Source of the DNA: Streptomyces nigra
GTDB taxonomy: Bacteria; Actinomycetota; Actinomycetes; Streptomycetales; Streptomycetaceae
Direction: 5' to 3'
Assembly (NCBI RefSeq): GCF_003074055.1
Contig: NZ_CP029043.1
Span: 434,001-498,000, forward strand
DNA: 64,000 nucleotides
The notes under the pieces were generated by a model. The model was not told the origin of the DNA and made no database searches. It saw only the letters and a program-made list of their open reading frames with translations. Position numbers and translations under genes: made by a program. This document shows positions 31,647-40,690 of the stretch, one piece after another. Positions within the stretch are counted from its first letter, which is position 1. Each line of letters opens with the position of its first letter.

Positions 31647-32633
31647 TCACACCTGCGGCGTCAGGGCCGCCCACGCCGCCGCCGGAAGGGCCAACAGGTC
31701 CTCCAGCCGCTCCCGGTCCGGCAAGGGGCCGTGGTCGCCCGTCACCCCGAGCGCCGACCCGGCGGTCAGGTGGCCCAGGCGCAGCGCCGCCATGACGGAC
31801 CGGCCGCGCAGCAGTCCCGCCAGGAATCCCGCCGCGAAAGCGTCCCCGGCGCCCACCGCCTCCACGACCTGGACCGGCGGTGTGGGGACCGTGACGGGGC
31901 CTTCGGCGGTGAACGCGGTCGCGTCGCGTGAGCCGTCCTTGACCACGAGGACGCGCGGGTGCGGCAGCAGGGCCCGTACGTCCTGTGCCGTGAGGTTCGC
32001 TCCCCACAAGCCCTGGGCCTCGTCCAGGCCGACGAGGACGAGGTCGGCGCGGTCGGCCAGGTCGCGCAGGATGGCCGGGGCGTCGCCGTCCGGCCACAGC
32101 GCGGGACGGTGGTTGACGTCGAAGCTCACGGCGTACGGGCGTTCGGGCGCCAGCGCCCGTTCGGTCAGGCGGCGGCACGACGGGGACAGGGCCGGGGTGA
32201 TGCCGGTGAGGTGCACAAGCGCGGCGCCCCGGACGGGCGCCGTGTCCAGCAGGTCCGGGCCCAGCGCGGAGGCCGCCGAGCCGCCCCGGTAGTAGTGCAC
32301 GCGGGTCCCGTCGGGCGACGGGTCCTTCACCAGCAGGCCCGTGGGGCGGGCCGGGTCGGTGCGCACGTGCGACACGTCGACGCCGGGTGCGGCGACCGCG
32401 GCGCGCACGCGGCGCCCCAGCGGGTCGTCGCCGAGCGCCGAGAGCCAGGCGACCGGGACGCCGTGGTCCGCGAGGTACATGGCGACGTTCGACTCGGCGC
32501 CCGCCACCGACATCCGCAGCCGCCCGGCGTCGGCCAGCGGGCCCGACGGGTCGGGGGCCAGGGCCGCCATCGTCTCGCCCACGCAGACGACCGGACCCGG
32601 CGCGGGGCGCCACGGAGCGCCGGGATTCGTCAT
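31647..32633 (-). CDS. kdgK: PfkB-family 2-keto-3-deoxysugar kinase
   Basis: Predicted 328 aa, ATG overlapping the lactonase stop (ATGA). Hallmarks of PfkB kinases: G-A-E-S-N-V-A-M-Y-L and the anion hole and catalytic base G-A-G-D-A-F-A-A-G-F-L near residue 265. V-V-C-V-G-E-T-M is the N-terminal strand. Among the family, the G-E-T-M start and Y-Y-R-G-G-S-A-A resemble KDG kinases. In a De Ley-Doudoroff pathway it would phosphorylate 2-keto-3-deoxygalactonate. It is the last gene of the eleven-gene galactoside operon. Its 3' end is echoed in tandem downstream. Confidence 0.87.
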   Translation of the reverse strand: MTNPGAPWRPAPGPVVCVGETMAALAPDPSGPLADAGRLRMSVAGAESNVAMYLADHGVPVAWLSALGDDPLGRRVRAAVAAPGVDVSHVRTDPARPTGLLVKDPSPDGTRVHYYRGGSAASALGPDLLDTAPVRGAALVHLTGITPALSPSCRRLTERALAPERPYAVSFDVNHRPALWPDGDAPAILRDLADRADLVLVGLDEAQGLWGANLTAQDVRALLPHPRVLVVKDGSRDATAFTAEGPVTVPTPPVQVVEAVGAGDAFAAGFLAGLLRGRSVMAALRLGHLTAGSALGVTGDHGPLPDRERLEDLLALPAAAWAALTPQV

Positions 32634-33514
32634 GCCGGGTCCCCCAGAAGCGCGTCGTCGAGGCGGCAGGCCGGCGTCGGCGTGCCCGGCACGTCCACCC
32701 GGACGGTGAACAGCGCCCCGTCGTCCGGTCCCGGCGCCTCCAGGCCCACGCGAGCCGTCGTGATGTGCAGGACGTCCCCGGCGAGGCAGACGCCCGCAGG
32801 CTGACGCGCGGGCAGCCGCAACGTCCGGTCGAGCGTGCCGTCGGGCAGATGGCGGCGAACCGTACCGGTGCCCCAGACCGCCATCCACACAGCGCCCTCG
32901 GCGTCGACGGCCATGCCGTCCGGGCTGCCGTCCTCGACCGTGACGAAGTCGCGCGGTGCGCCGAGGTCGCCGGTGGCGGGGTCGACGGCGTAGCGCCGGA
33001 CCACGCCCCGGGCGCTGTCCGCGAGGTACATGACGCTGCCGTCCGGGGCGAACGCCGGCCCGTTGGGCACGGTGATGCCGTCCAGGACCCGCACGACCGT
33101 GCCGTCCCGGTCGAGCCGGTACAGGGAGCCGGCGCCCTCGTCGGCGTCGTACGCCATGCTCCCGGCCCAGAACCGGCCGAACGGGTCGGCGACGGCGTCG
33201 TTCATGCGCATCCGGGCGGGGGATCCGTCCTCGGGGCCGGCCAGCCAGTCGACGGTGCCGTCGCGGCGCAGCAGGCAGATCCCAGTGCCGGCGGCCGCGA
33301 CCCAGGTGCCGTGGTGACCGGCGAGCGGGGCCACGGCGCCCAGCGGGACGGGGAGTTCGGCCAGCGTGCGAAGCGGTGCCGTCTCCTCCCGCGGGGCGGA
33401 CAGCAGGCGGCCCGCCAGGATGTCGACCAGGACCACCTCCGTGCCGGTCCAGCGGATCCCCTCGCCGAGTTCGAGCCGGTCCGGGCGGCCCGACTGCGGT
33501 CGTACGGCGGTCAT
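32630..33514 (-). CDS. SMP-30/gluconolactonase family sugar lactonase
   Basis: Predicted 294 aa, a six-bladed propeller. Calcium-site motifs: L-G-E-G-I-R-W with the Glu, R-M-N-D-A-V-A-D-P-F-G-R-F-W-A-G with the Asn and Asp, and G-S-P-D-G-M-A-V-D with the Asp. It would open the galactono-lactone made by the sugar dehydrogenase. The start ATG is 4 bp inside the aldolase stop. The family also hydrolyses other lactones; the galactose role comes from the operon. Confidence 0.87.
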   Translation of the reverse strand: MTAVRPQSGRPDRLELGEGIRWTGTEVVLVDILAGRLLSAPREETAPLRTLAELPVPLGAVAPLAGHHGTWVAAAGTGICLLRRDGTVDWLAGPEDGSPARMRMNDAVADPFGRFWAGSMAYDADEGAGSLYRLDRDGTVVRVLDGITVPNGPAFAPDGSVMYLADSARGVVRRYAVDPATGDLGAPRDFVTVEDGSPDGMAVDAEGAVWMAVWGTGTVRRHLPDGTLDRTLRLPARQPAGVCLAGDVLHITTARVGLEAPGPDDGALFTVRVDVPGTPTPACRLDDALLGDPA

Positions 33515-34143
33515 CGGCCCGCCTCCTCGGCAATGGCGCGGAAGCGCCGGGCGCGCTCCCTCAGCGCCGCGACGCTGCCGCCGTCGGCCGCGTCGCCGAC
33601 CAGCGGGGAGCCCACGCCCACCGCCAAGGCCCCCGCCGCGAGGCACGCCCGGGCCACGCTCTCGTCGATGCCTCCGACGGGCACGAACGGAGCGTCGGGG
33701 AACGGGCCGCGCAGGGCCTTGAGATAGGCCGCTCCCCCGGCCTGCGCGAGCGGGAACAGTTTCAGCGCGGCCACGCCGAGGGCGCGGGCCGCGATGATCT
33801 CGGTCGGGGTCAGCACCCCGGCGAGAACCGGCAGGCCCAGGTCCTGGGCGGCCGTGACGCCGGGCCCCAGGCCGGGGGTCACGGCGAAGTCGGCTCCGGC
33901 GGCGTGCGCGGCCCGGGCGTCCTCGGCGGTGAGGACGGTGCCGGCGCCGAGGGGGCGGTCCGGGCCGAGGGTGGCGCGGGCGCGTTCGAGGACGGTGAGC
34001 GCGTCCTTGCCGGACAGCGACACCTCGACCAGGTCGACGCCCTCCTCGACGAGGGTCAGGACGGTGCGCAGCGCGGCGTCGGGATCGTCGCCCCGCACGA
34101 TCGCGACCAGGCGGTGGGTGGCCAGCGCGGCGGTGAGGTCCAC
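33511..34143 (-). CDS. KDPG/KDPGal-type aldolase (Eda/DgoA family)
   Basis: Predicted 210 aa, the size of class I KDPG aldolases. V-A-I-V-R-G-D (phosphate Arg), V-E-V-S-L-S-G (catalytic Glu), L-G-A-G-T-V-L and the Schiff-base Lys in A-L-K-L-F-P are all present, then P-V-G-G-I. GTG 34143 follows AAGGAGC. It would split 2-keto-3-deoxy-6-phosphogalactonate to pyruvate and glyceraldehyde-3-phosphate. Confidence 0.9.
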   Translation of the reverse strand: MDLTAALATHRLVAIVRGDDPDAALRTVLTLVEEGVDLVEVSLSGKDALTVLERARATLGPDRPLGAGTVLTAEDARAAHAAGADFAVTPGLGPGVTAAQDLGLPVLAGVLTPTEIIAARALGVAALKLFPLAQAGGAAYLKALRGPFPDAPFVPVGGIDESVARACLAAGALAVGVGSPLVGDAADGGSVAALRERARRFRAIAEEAGR

Positions 34144-34155
34144 GGGTGGTGCTCC

Positions 34156-35007
34156 TTATGGTGCGGGGGTCTCGGGGCAGTGGCAGGCCCCGGTGAGGGT
34201 GAGCCGCCAGCGGACCTCGCCGGAGGCGGGGACCTGGGCGGCGTCGCCGGGTCCCGCGTCGGCGAGGTCGAAGACGCGGCCGAGCATGGGTTCGACGCCG
34301 GTGCTGCGGTAGGGATCCGGCTGCGGGAACCCGCCGAGGTTCCGCCACAGGGCGACCGACACGGGCTGCCCGTCCGCCCGCAGGCGCAGGGCGAGCCGGT
34401 CGGTCCCGTCGTGGACGCAGCAGGAGCCGGTGTCGACGACGGCGCCGACCGCGGTGCCGTCGTCGGGCCCGAGCCGGTCCAGGGGCACCCCGTGCGGGGC
34501 GGGCCACGGCCCGGCGATCCAGGGCGCGCCGGCGGGCCAGGGCAGGTCGAGCAGCGGGGCGGCCTCCGGGAAGAGTCGGGTGTCCGCGCCGCCCGGCATC
34601 CGCAGGCGGGCGTCCTCGGAGAGGTCCAGCAGGGCGTGCGCCGCCCACACGAACCGGAACCCGGCGGGGGCGGTCAGCCGATAGTCGACGTGGATGCGGT
34701 CGCCGTCGGTCCGGGCGGTGCGGGCGAGCGTGAAGGACGCGCCCCGGACGTGCTCGGTGCCGTCGGCGTCCCGGGTCCAGGGCCGGGCCCAGACGTCCCC
34801 GTGGTCGGGCCGGCCCCGTACCGTGGGGACGCACTCCTCCAGGCCGCCCGCGTCGACGAACGCGTCCCCGGGGACGGCCGTGTCCCGTGCGGGCGCCGGG
34901 CGGTGCCAGAGCCATTCGCGGGTGGGTGAGCGCAGGGACGTCCAACGGCCGCCGTGCGCCGGGTCGGTGGTCAGGGTCAGCACATGCGCGGCACTCGGTG
35001 TCAGCAC
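34156..35007 (-). CDS. Aldose-1-epimerase-like protein
   Basis: Predicted 283 aa. Beta-rich sequence with W-T-S-L-R-S, G-L-E-E-C-V-P-T-V (a Glu position used by mutarotases) and a late G-V-E-P-M-L-G segment with another Glu. The overall pattern resembles galactose mutarotase family members acting as anomerases, but it is divergent and lacks an obvious N-terminal H-G-G motif. It lies between dehydratase and aldolase genes in the operon with 4-12 bp spacing. The role as galactose anomerase is inference. Confidence 0.68.
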   Translation of the reverse strand: MLTPSAAHVLTLTTDPAHGGRWTSLRSPTREWLWHRPAPARDTAVPGDAFVDAGGLEECVPTVRGRPDHGDVWARPWTRDADGTEHVRGASFTLARTARTDGDRIHVDYRLTAPAGFRFVWAAHALLDLSEDARLRMPGGADTRLFPEAAPLLDLPWPAGAPWIAGPWPAPHGVPLDRLGPDDGTAVGAVVDTGSCCVHDGTDRLALRLRADGQPVSVALWRNLGGFPQPDPYRSTGVEPMLGRVFDLADAGPGDAAQVPASGEVRWRLTLTGACHCPETPAP

Positions 35008-35011
35008 CCGC

Positions 35012-36157
35012 TCACCACTCGGCGAACGAGTCGTCGGCGTGCCGCCAGACCGGGTTGCGCCAGGCGTGTCCGGCCCGGTCCGCCGCCCGTACGGCCGTCT
35101 CGTCGACGGTGATGCCGAGGCCGGGGGCGTCGTTGCGGGGAGCGTGCCCGTCGACGAAGCGGAACGGCGTCGGGTCGGCGAGATAGGAAAGCAGGTCCGC
35201 GTCCTTGTTGTAGTGGATGCCCCGGCTCTGCTCCTGGATCAGGAAGTTGGGCGTGGCGAAGGCGACCTGGAGGCTGGCCGCGAGGGCGATCGGGCCGAGC
35301 GGGCAGTGCGGGGCGAGCTGGGCGCCGTAGGTGTCGGCGAGGGAGGCGATGCGGTGCACCTCGGTGATGCCGCCCGCGTGCGACAGGTCGGGCTGGGCGA
35401 CGGCGATGCCGGCGGTGAGGGCGGGCAGGAACTCGGCGCGGGAGTAGAGCCGTTCGCCGGTGGCGAGGGGCACGGGGCTCGCCTCGACCAGGCCGGGCAG
35501 CAGATGGCCGTGCTCGGGGAGGACGGGTTCCTCCACGAACAGCGGGTGCAGCGGCGCGAGTTCGGCGAGGACGCGGCGGGCGCTGGCGGCCGTGAAGCGG
35601 CCGTGGAAGTCGACGGCGACGTCCCGGCCGGGGCCGAGGACCTCACGGGCGGCGGCCACCCGGTCGACGACGGCGGCCGTCTCGGCGGCGGTGGCGATCG
35701 GCGAGGTGACTCCGGCGCCGTTCATCTTGACGGCGGTGAACCCGGCCTCGACCTGGGCCGCTATCTGCTCGCTGAGCTCGGCGGGTTCGTCGCCGCCGAC
35801 CCAGGCGTAGACCCGGACACGTTCGCGTACGGGCCCGCCGAGCAGGGCGTGCACGGGTGCGCCGTAGGTCTTGCCCGCGATGTCCCACAGGGCCTGGTCG
35901 AGTCCGGCGACGGCGCTGGAGAGGACGGGCCCGCCCCGGTAGAAGCCGCCCTTGGTGAGCACCTGCCAGTGGTCCTGGATGCGCAGCGGGTCCTGGCCGA
36001 CGAGGTACTCGGCGAGCACGTCCACGGCGGCGCGCACGACCTCGGCCCGTCCTTCGACGACGGGTTCGCCCCAGCCGACCACTCCGTCGTCGGTCTCCAC
36101 GCGGCAGAACAGCCAGCGCGGCGGGACCTGGAAGGTTTCTATCCGCGTGATCTTCAC
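35012..36157 (-). CDS. dgoD: D-galactonate dehydratase (enolase superfamily)
   Basis: Predicted 381 aa from GTG 36157, overlapping the regulator stop as GTGA. The enolase-superfamily metal ligands are V-D-F-H-G-R-F (Asp), V-E-E-P-V (Glu) and A-T-G-E-R-L-Y-S-R (Glu), and A-P-H-C-P-L-G-P has the catalytic His. The start M-K-I-T-R-I-E-T-F-Q-V-P-P-R-W-L-F and L-L-G-G-P-V-R-E-R-V-R-V-Y-A match the galactonate dehydratase subgroup. It converts galactonate to 2-keto-3-deoxygalactonate. Confidence 0.92.
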   Translation of the reverse strand: MKITRIETFQVPPRWLFCRVETDDGVVGWGEPVVEGRAEVVRAAVDVLAEYLVGQDPLRIQDHWQVLTKGGFYRGGPVLSSAVAGLDQALWDIAGKTYGAPVHALLGGPVRERVRVYAWVGGDEPAELSEQIAAQVEAGFTAVKMNGAGVTSPIATAAETAAVVDRVAAAREVLGPGRDVAVDFHGRFTAASARRVLAELAPLHPLFVEEPVLPEHGHLLPGLVEASPVPLATGERLYSRAEFLPALTAGIAVAQPDLSHAGGITEVHRIASLADTYGAQLAPHCPLGPIALAASLQVAFATPNFLIQEQSRGIHYNKDADLLSYLADPTPFRFVDGHAPRNDAPGLGITVDETAVRAADRAGHAWRNPVWRHADDSFAEW

Positions 36158-36912
36158 TTGCCCCCGGTGCCTTTCGTGTCGTCGTCGCCGGCCGCCTCGC
36201 CGGACCCGTCCAGCCGGTCCAGATCGCGTCCGGCCTGGACGAGCAGGGCGCGCATCGCGGACTCGGCGGCGCCCGGGTCGCGTTCGCGCACGGCGTCGAG
36301 GACGGCACGGTGGGCGGGGACGGGGTCCTCGCTGTGCGGGTGGCTGTGCACGAGCCGGTCGCGGTGGGCGAGGCCCGGCTCGATGACCATCTCCATGCGC
36401 TCCAGCAGTTCGTTGTGGGTGGCGGCGAGCAGGGCGCGGTGGAAGGCGAGGTCGGCCTCGACGGCCTGGCCGGGGCCCGCGCCGTCCTCGCCCATCGCTT
36501 CGATGGCCGCCTCCAGGGCCTCGAGGTCGGCGTCGGTGCGGCGCTCGGCGGCGAGGCGTACGGCGGCCGGTTCGACGATGGCGCGGACCTCGGCGAGGTT
36601 GCGCAGCAGGGTCCGGTCGGCGTCGGTGGCCTCGCCGGCGCCCTCGAACTGCCAGCGCAGCACGTCGGCGTCGAGGAGGTTCCAGTCGGAGCGGGCCCGT
36701 ACGAACGTGCCGCGTTTCTGCCGGGCGTCGACCATGCCCTTGGCGGCGAGCACCTTCAGGGACTCGCGCAGGGCGGTGAGACTGACGTCCAACTCGCTCT
36801 GCAGCGCCACCAGGTCGAGCGTGGCGCCCTCGGGGATCCGGCCGCCGAGGATGCGGCGGGCGAGGGCCTCCACGGTCTGGCCGTGCACGCCGCGGCGGGC
36901 GTAGGGCGTCAT
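36154..36912 (-). CDS. FadR-subfamily GntR regulator (DgoR-like)
   Basis: Predicted 252 aa. The winged helix has G-Q-T-V-E-A-L-A-R-R-I-L-G-G-R-I-P-E-G, V-S-L-T-A-L-R-E-S-L-K-V-L-A-A-K-G-M-V and R-G-T-F-V. The C-terminal FCD helical domain has the metal-binding pattern with H at F-H-R-A-L-L-A-A-T-H-N and a later H-R-A-V-L-D-A-V. It lies between the sugar dehydrogenase and dgoD genes and overlaps dgoD. It probably senses galactonate or a keto-deoxy intermediate, like E. coli DgoR; the operator was not located. Confidence 0.86.
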   Translation of the reverse strand: MTPYARRGVHGQTVEALARRILGGRIPEGATLDLVALQSELDVSLTALRESLKVLAAKGMVDARQKRGTFVRARSDWNLLDADVLRWQFEGAGEATDADRTLLRNLAEVRAIVEPAAVRLAAERRTDADLEALEAAIEAMGEDGAGPGQAVEADLAFHRALLAATHNELLERMEMVIEPGLAHRDRLVHSHPHSEDPVPAHRAVLDAVRERDPGAAESAMRALLVQAGRDLDRLDGSGEAAGDDDTKGTGGK

Positions 36913-36949
36913 GTGGTCCAGCCTTTCTGCGAGGGAATGGGGGTGGGGG

Positions 36950-37699
36950 TCATGCCGAGGACTTCACGACGCTCCAGCCGCCGTCCACGACGAGGCTGGT
37001 GCCGGTGACGAAGGAGGCGTCGTCGGAGCCCAGGAAGGCGATGGCGGCGGCGACCTCGCCCGGGGTGCCGAAGCGGCGGGCGGCCGTCTCGGCGACGCTG
37101 CGCTCACGGTCCTCGGGTGTCACCCGGTCCCAGGCGGCGGTGAGGATCGGGCCGGGTACGACGGCGTTGACGCGGACCTCGGGCCCGTACTCGACGGCGA
37201 GCTGCCCGCACAGGGAGAGCAGGGCGCCCTTGGACGCGGCGTAGGCGGGGTGTCCGGGGATGCCGACGCGGGCGTGCACGGACGAGGTGAGCACGGCCGC
37301 GCCGCGCCGGGCGCGCAGGTCGGGCAGGACGGCCCGGAAGCCGAGGAAGCTCGCGGTGAGGTTGACGTCGAGCTGCCGCTGCCAGGAGGTGAGGGTCATC
37401 GCGTCGGCCGGTGCGACCTCGACGGTGTAGGCGTTGCTGACGAGGAGGTCCACGGGCCCGAAGGTGTGCGCGGCGGCGACGACACGGCGCCAGTCGTCGT
37501 CCTCGGCCACGTCGGCGCGGACGAACACGGCCCGGCCGCCGTCCTCGGTGATCCGTTCGGCGACGGCCGTGCCGGCGTCCCCGGCGACGTCGGCGAGGAC
37601 GACGGCGGCTCCCTCCTCGGCGAGGCGTTCGGCGGTGGCGGCGCCGATGCCGGAGGCCGCGCCGGTGACCACGGCGGTGCGGCCGGTGAAGCGGTCCAT
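36950..37699 (-). CDS. SDR sugar dehydrogenase (probable galactose 1-dehydrogenase)
   Basis: Predicted 249 aa. Classical SDR: V-V-T-G-A-A-S-G-I-G-A cofactor loop, S-S-V-H catalytic Ser region, Y-A-A-S-K Tyr/Lys, and V-V-D-G-G-W C-terminus. The N-N-A-G motif is replaced by S-N-A-Y, which is unusual. AAGGAGA precedes the ATG. The operon lacks any other candidate for the first oxidation of galactose to its lactone, which is why I propose that role; it could oxidise other aldoses. Confidence 0.8.
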   Translation of the reverse strand: MDRFTGRTAVVTGAASGIGAATAERLAEEGAAVVLADVAGDAGTAVAERITEDGGRAVFVRADVAEDDDWRRVVAAAHTFGPVDLLVSNAYTVEVAPADAMTLTSWQRQLDVNLTASFLGFRAVLPDLRARRGAAVLTSSVHARVGIPGHPAYAASKGALLSLCGQLAVEYGPEVRVNAVVPGPILTAAWDRVTPEDRERSVAETAARRFGTPGEVAAAIAFLGSDDASFVTGTSLVVDGGWSVVKSSA

Positions 37700-37778
37700 C
37701 GTGGGGTCGTCTCCTTCGTGTGCGTCCGTCGTGGGCCGGGGGCGCGGGCGGGCGGGCCGTCCGGGCAAGATATGCGGC

Positions 37779-39845
37779 TCACTCACGTGTCAGTACCACC
37801 AGATCGGCGTCGTGACCGGCGCTCCAGGCGAACGGCAGCCCGTAGTGCAGCAGATGGGCTCCGCCGTACGTCGTGCCGGTGGCCGTGTCGCGGTAGCGGG
37901 CCGCCGGGTCCAGGCCCCGCAGCCGCAGCCGGGCGGGCCGGCCGGGCACGAGCGGGGCGCCGTCGAGGCGTCCGGTGCTGAGCGCGGCGACGACGGTGCG
38001 CTCCCCGGCGTCGTACTGGACGCCGCAGGTCGGCTCGTCGGGGCTGCCGAGCAGGCGGGCCTCGCCGTGGTGGACGACGTCCCGGACCTCCTTGTAGCGG
38101 GCGATCCAGCGGGTGGCCTCGGCGCGCTCCTCGGGGGTCCAGGCGCGCAGGTCGGCGCCGATGCCGAGCACACCGCACATGGCGTTGACGAACCGGAAGG
38201 CGAGGCTGCGCGGGCGCGGGTCGAAGACGCCGGGCGCGTCGGTGACCCAGGAGCTCATGACGTGCGGGGCGTGGGCGTGCAGGAAGCCGTACTGGATGGA
38301 CAGGCGGTCCAGCGGGGCGGTGTTGTCGCTGGGCCAGACGACGTCGGTGCGGGCCAGGGTGAGGTGGTCGACGCGGCCGCCGCCGCCCGCGCAGCCCTCG
38401 ACGGTGACATGCGGGTGGGCGGTGCGCAGGTGGTCCAGGACGCGCAGGTATCCGGCGACGTGCTCGGCGTCCAGGTCGACGGCTCCGGCGCCGGGCCGGC
38501 CGCGTTCGGTGGGCGGCCGGTTCATGTCCCACTTGAGGTAGTCGACGGCGTAGGTGCCGAGGAGCCGGTCCAGGGTGCCGATCACGAAGTCCTGGACGTC
38601 GGGGCGGCCGAGGTCGAGCAGCAGCTGGTTGCGGACCAGCCGGGCGGGCCGGCCCTCCACCCGGTACACCCAGTCGGGGTGTTCGGTGTGCAGCCGGCTG
38701 CCGGGGCTGACGGCCTCGGGTTCGACCCAGAGGCCGAAGTCGAGGCCGAGGCCGCGTACGTCCTCGACGAACCGGTCGAAGCCGTGCGGGAAGGCCGCCG
38801 GGTCGGGGTGCCAGTCGCCGAGTCCCCCGGTGTCGTCGGCGCGCCCGGTGAACCACCCGTCGTCGACGACGAACAGCTCGGCGCCGATGTCGGCGGCCAC
38901 CTTGGCGAGTTCGAGCTGTCCGGCGGCGTCGACGTCGAAGCCGGTGGCCTCCCACGAGTTGTAGAGGACCTTGCGGGGGCGGTGCAGCCTGTCGCCGGCG
39001 AGCCGGCGTTCGTAGCGGTGCCAGACGCGGGACAGCCCGTCGAGTCCGTCCGCGCTGAAGGTGCAGGCGAGACGCGGGGTGGTCAGGGTGGTGCCGGGGG
39101 TGAGGACGACGGCTCCCTCGTGCGGGACACGTCCGGCGCGGACCCGGATCGCGCCGCCCGGTTCGGCCTCGGCGGTGATGTGCCAGTTGCCGGCCCACTC
39201 CAGGGCGATCCCGTAGGCGGGGCCGTCGCCGGGGGTGCCGTCCTGCACGGCGAGCCAGGGCGCGTAGGCGTGGCCGGGGACGCCCTGGGTGCTGCCCATG
39301 GTGAACGTGCCCCGGGTCAGGTGCAGTTGGGTGTGCTGGAACTCCTGGGACCACTGGCCGGTGAGACAGGTGAGCCGGGCGCCGGCGGTCACGGGGATGT
39401 TCACTGCGGCCGAGTCGAGGCGTTCCAGGCGCAGTTCGCGGGTGGCGGTGTGCTCGGTCCAGCGCAGGATCACGTCGGTGCCGGGCACCGTCTCGTAGCA
39501 GAGGACCGTGCGCAGTCCGAGGACGTCGTCGGTGAACGCCAGGCGCAGCGCGCCCTCGCTCTCCTCGGCGCCGGCGAACTCCCACCAGGAGCCGCGCTCC
39601 CTGTCGGGGGCCGCGGCCACCAGTTCGGCCCCGGTGAAGGGCCGCTGGCCGTACGGCAGATACTCGGCGGGCGCCGCGTCGGCCGGGGTGACGAAGTGGG
39701 TGCGGTGGGACCAGTCGAGGGCGGAGGGCCCGTCCTCGACGCCGGCCGGGCCCCAGGCGTCCAGCTCGGCCCAGGGGCCGTCCTGGGACAGACGGACGGT
39801 GTAGGTGGTGTTGTCGGTGCGCAGGGTCCAGCGCGGGTGTGTCAC
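37779..39845 (-). CDS. GH36 alpha-galactosidase (cytoplasmic)
   Basis: Predicted 688 aa from GTG 39845, coupled as GTGA to the permease gene. The GH36 layout is a beta-rich N-terminal domain (1-290), a TIM barrel with nucleophile D440 in L-K-W-D-M-N and acid/base D507 in W-P-S-D-N-T, and a small beta domain at the C-terminus. Marks also include L-Y-N-S-W-E-A-T and V-D-D-G-W-F. There is no signal peptide, so it hydrolyses imported melibiose or raffinose-type sugars inside the cell and feeds galactose to the oxidative pathway genes that follow. Confidence 0.93.
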   Translation of the reverse strand: MTHPRWTLRTDNTTYTVRLSQDGPWAELDAWGPAGVEDGPSALDWSHRTHFVTPADAAPAEYLPYGQRPFTGAELVAAAPDRERGSWWEFAGAEESEGALRLAFTDDVLGLRTVLCYETVPGTDVILRWTEHTATRELRLERLDSAAVNIPVTAGARLTCLTGQWSQEFQHTQLHLTRGTFTMGSTQGVPGHAYAPWLAVQDGTPGDGPAYGIALEWAGNWHITAEAEPGGAIRVRAGRVPHEGAVVLTPGTTLTTPRLACTFSADGLDGLSRVWHRYERRLAGDRLHRPRKVLYNSWEATGFDVDAAGQLELAKVAADIGAELFVVDDGWFTGRADDTGGLGDWHPDPAAFPHGFDRFVEDVRGLGLDFGLWVEPEAVSPGSRLHTEHPDWVYRVEGRPARLVRNQLLLDLGRPDVQDFVIGTLDRLLGTYAVDYLKWDMNRPPTERGRPGAGAVDLDAEHVAGYLRVLDHLRTAHPHVTVEGCAGGGGRVDHLTLARTDVVWPSDNTAPLDRLSIQYGFLHAHAPHVMSSWVTDAPGVFDPRPRSLAFRFVNAMCGVLGIGADLRAWTPEERAEATRWIARYKEVRDVVHHGEARLLGSPDEPTCGVQYDAGERTVVAALSTGRLDGAPLVPGRPARLRLRGLDPAARYRDTATGTTYGGAHLLHYGLPFAWSAGHDADLVVLTRE

Positions 39846-40690
39846 TTGACCGCTCCCAGGTTGAGGCCGGCCACGAAGTGCCGCTGGAAGCGCAGGAAGA
39901 CGGCGACGGTGGGCGCGGCGGCGATGACGGATCCGGCGGCGATGACGTTCCACATGGACACGTACTGGCCCTGGAGTCCGATGAGGGCGGCGGTGATGGG
40001 CATCTTGGTGTCGCTGCGCAGCACGGTGATGGCCCACAGCAGGTCGTTGAAGATCCAGGTGAAGGACAGGGCGCTGAGCGCGGCGAGCGCGGGCCGGGTC
40101 AGCGGGAGGATGATCCGCCAGAAGACCTGCCAGGGTCCGGCGCCGTCGACGACGGCGGCCTGCTGGATCTCGGCGGGGATGGCGCGCATGAAGCCGTGCA
40201 GCACGAAGACGTAGAAGCCGACGCCGAAGCCGATCTGCACGCCGATGAGGGCGGGCAGGGTGTCGTACACACCGATCATCTCGCTCAGCTTGGAGACGGG
40301 GATGAGCAGGATCTGCGGCGGGAGCAGGTTGCCGCCGAGCATGAGGAGCAGCAGGGAGCGGCGCAGCGGCAGGTCGTAGCGGCTGAGGGCGAACGCGGCC
40401 ATGGCGGCGAGCGCGAGCGTGGCGAGGACGCACGGGACGGTGACGAGCAGGCTGTTGATGAGGGCGCGCTGCTGGCCGCCGTCGACCCAGGCCTGGCGGA
40501 AGTTGTCCAGGGTGAAGGAGTGCGGGAGGCTGCCGAGCCCGTGGGCGGCGATGTCGTCGAAGGAGCGCAGGCTGGTCACCAGGACCAGGGCGATGGGCAG
40601 CAGCCACAGCAGGGCCAGCGCGCCGGCGCCCAGATGGAATCCGGCGGTAGCGGCCCGCCTGCGGCGTACGGCCGTGGTGGTGGCGGACAT
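39842..40690 (-). CDS. Sugar ABC transporter permease (MalG type)
   Basis: Predicted 282 aa with six hydrophobic segments. The EAA loop that contacts the ATPase reads E-I-Q-Q-A-A-V-V-D-G-A-G-P-W-Q-V-F, followed by I-I-L-P-L-T-R-P. ATG 40690 overlaps the first permease stop. It forms the membrane channel with the partner at 40690-41625 for uptake of an alpha-galactoside. Confidence 0.93.
   Translation of the reverse strand: MSATTTAVRRRRAATAGFHLGAGALALLWLLPIALVLVTSLRSFDDIAAHGLGSLPHSFTLDNFRQAWVDGGQQRALINSLLVTVPCVLATLALAAMAAFALSRYDLPLRRSLLLLMLGGNLLPPQILLIPVSKLSEMIGVYDTLPALIGVQIGFGVGFYVFVLHGFMRAIPAEIQQAAVVDGAGPWQVFWRIILPLTRPALAALSALSFTWIFNDLLWAITVLRSDTKMPITAALIGLQGQYVSMWNVIAAGSVIAAAPTVAVFLRFQRHFVAGLNLGAVK

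Noticed and set aside
31498..32613. Alternative, longer minus-strand coding frame through the kinase and its first 3' copy
   Set aside because: It is out of frame with the kinase motifs and low in complexity; the kinase frame has the PfkB signatures and a coupled start.
33376..34929. 517-codon plus-strand frame over the aldolase and epimerase genes
   Set aside because: Gly/Glu/Arg-rich shadow of well-supported minus-strand genes with coupled starts and stops.
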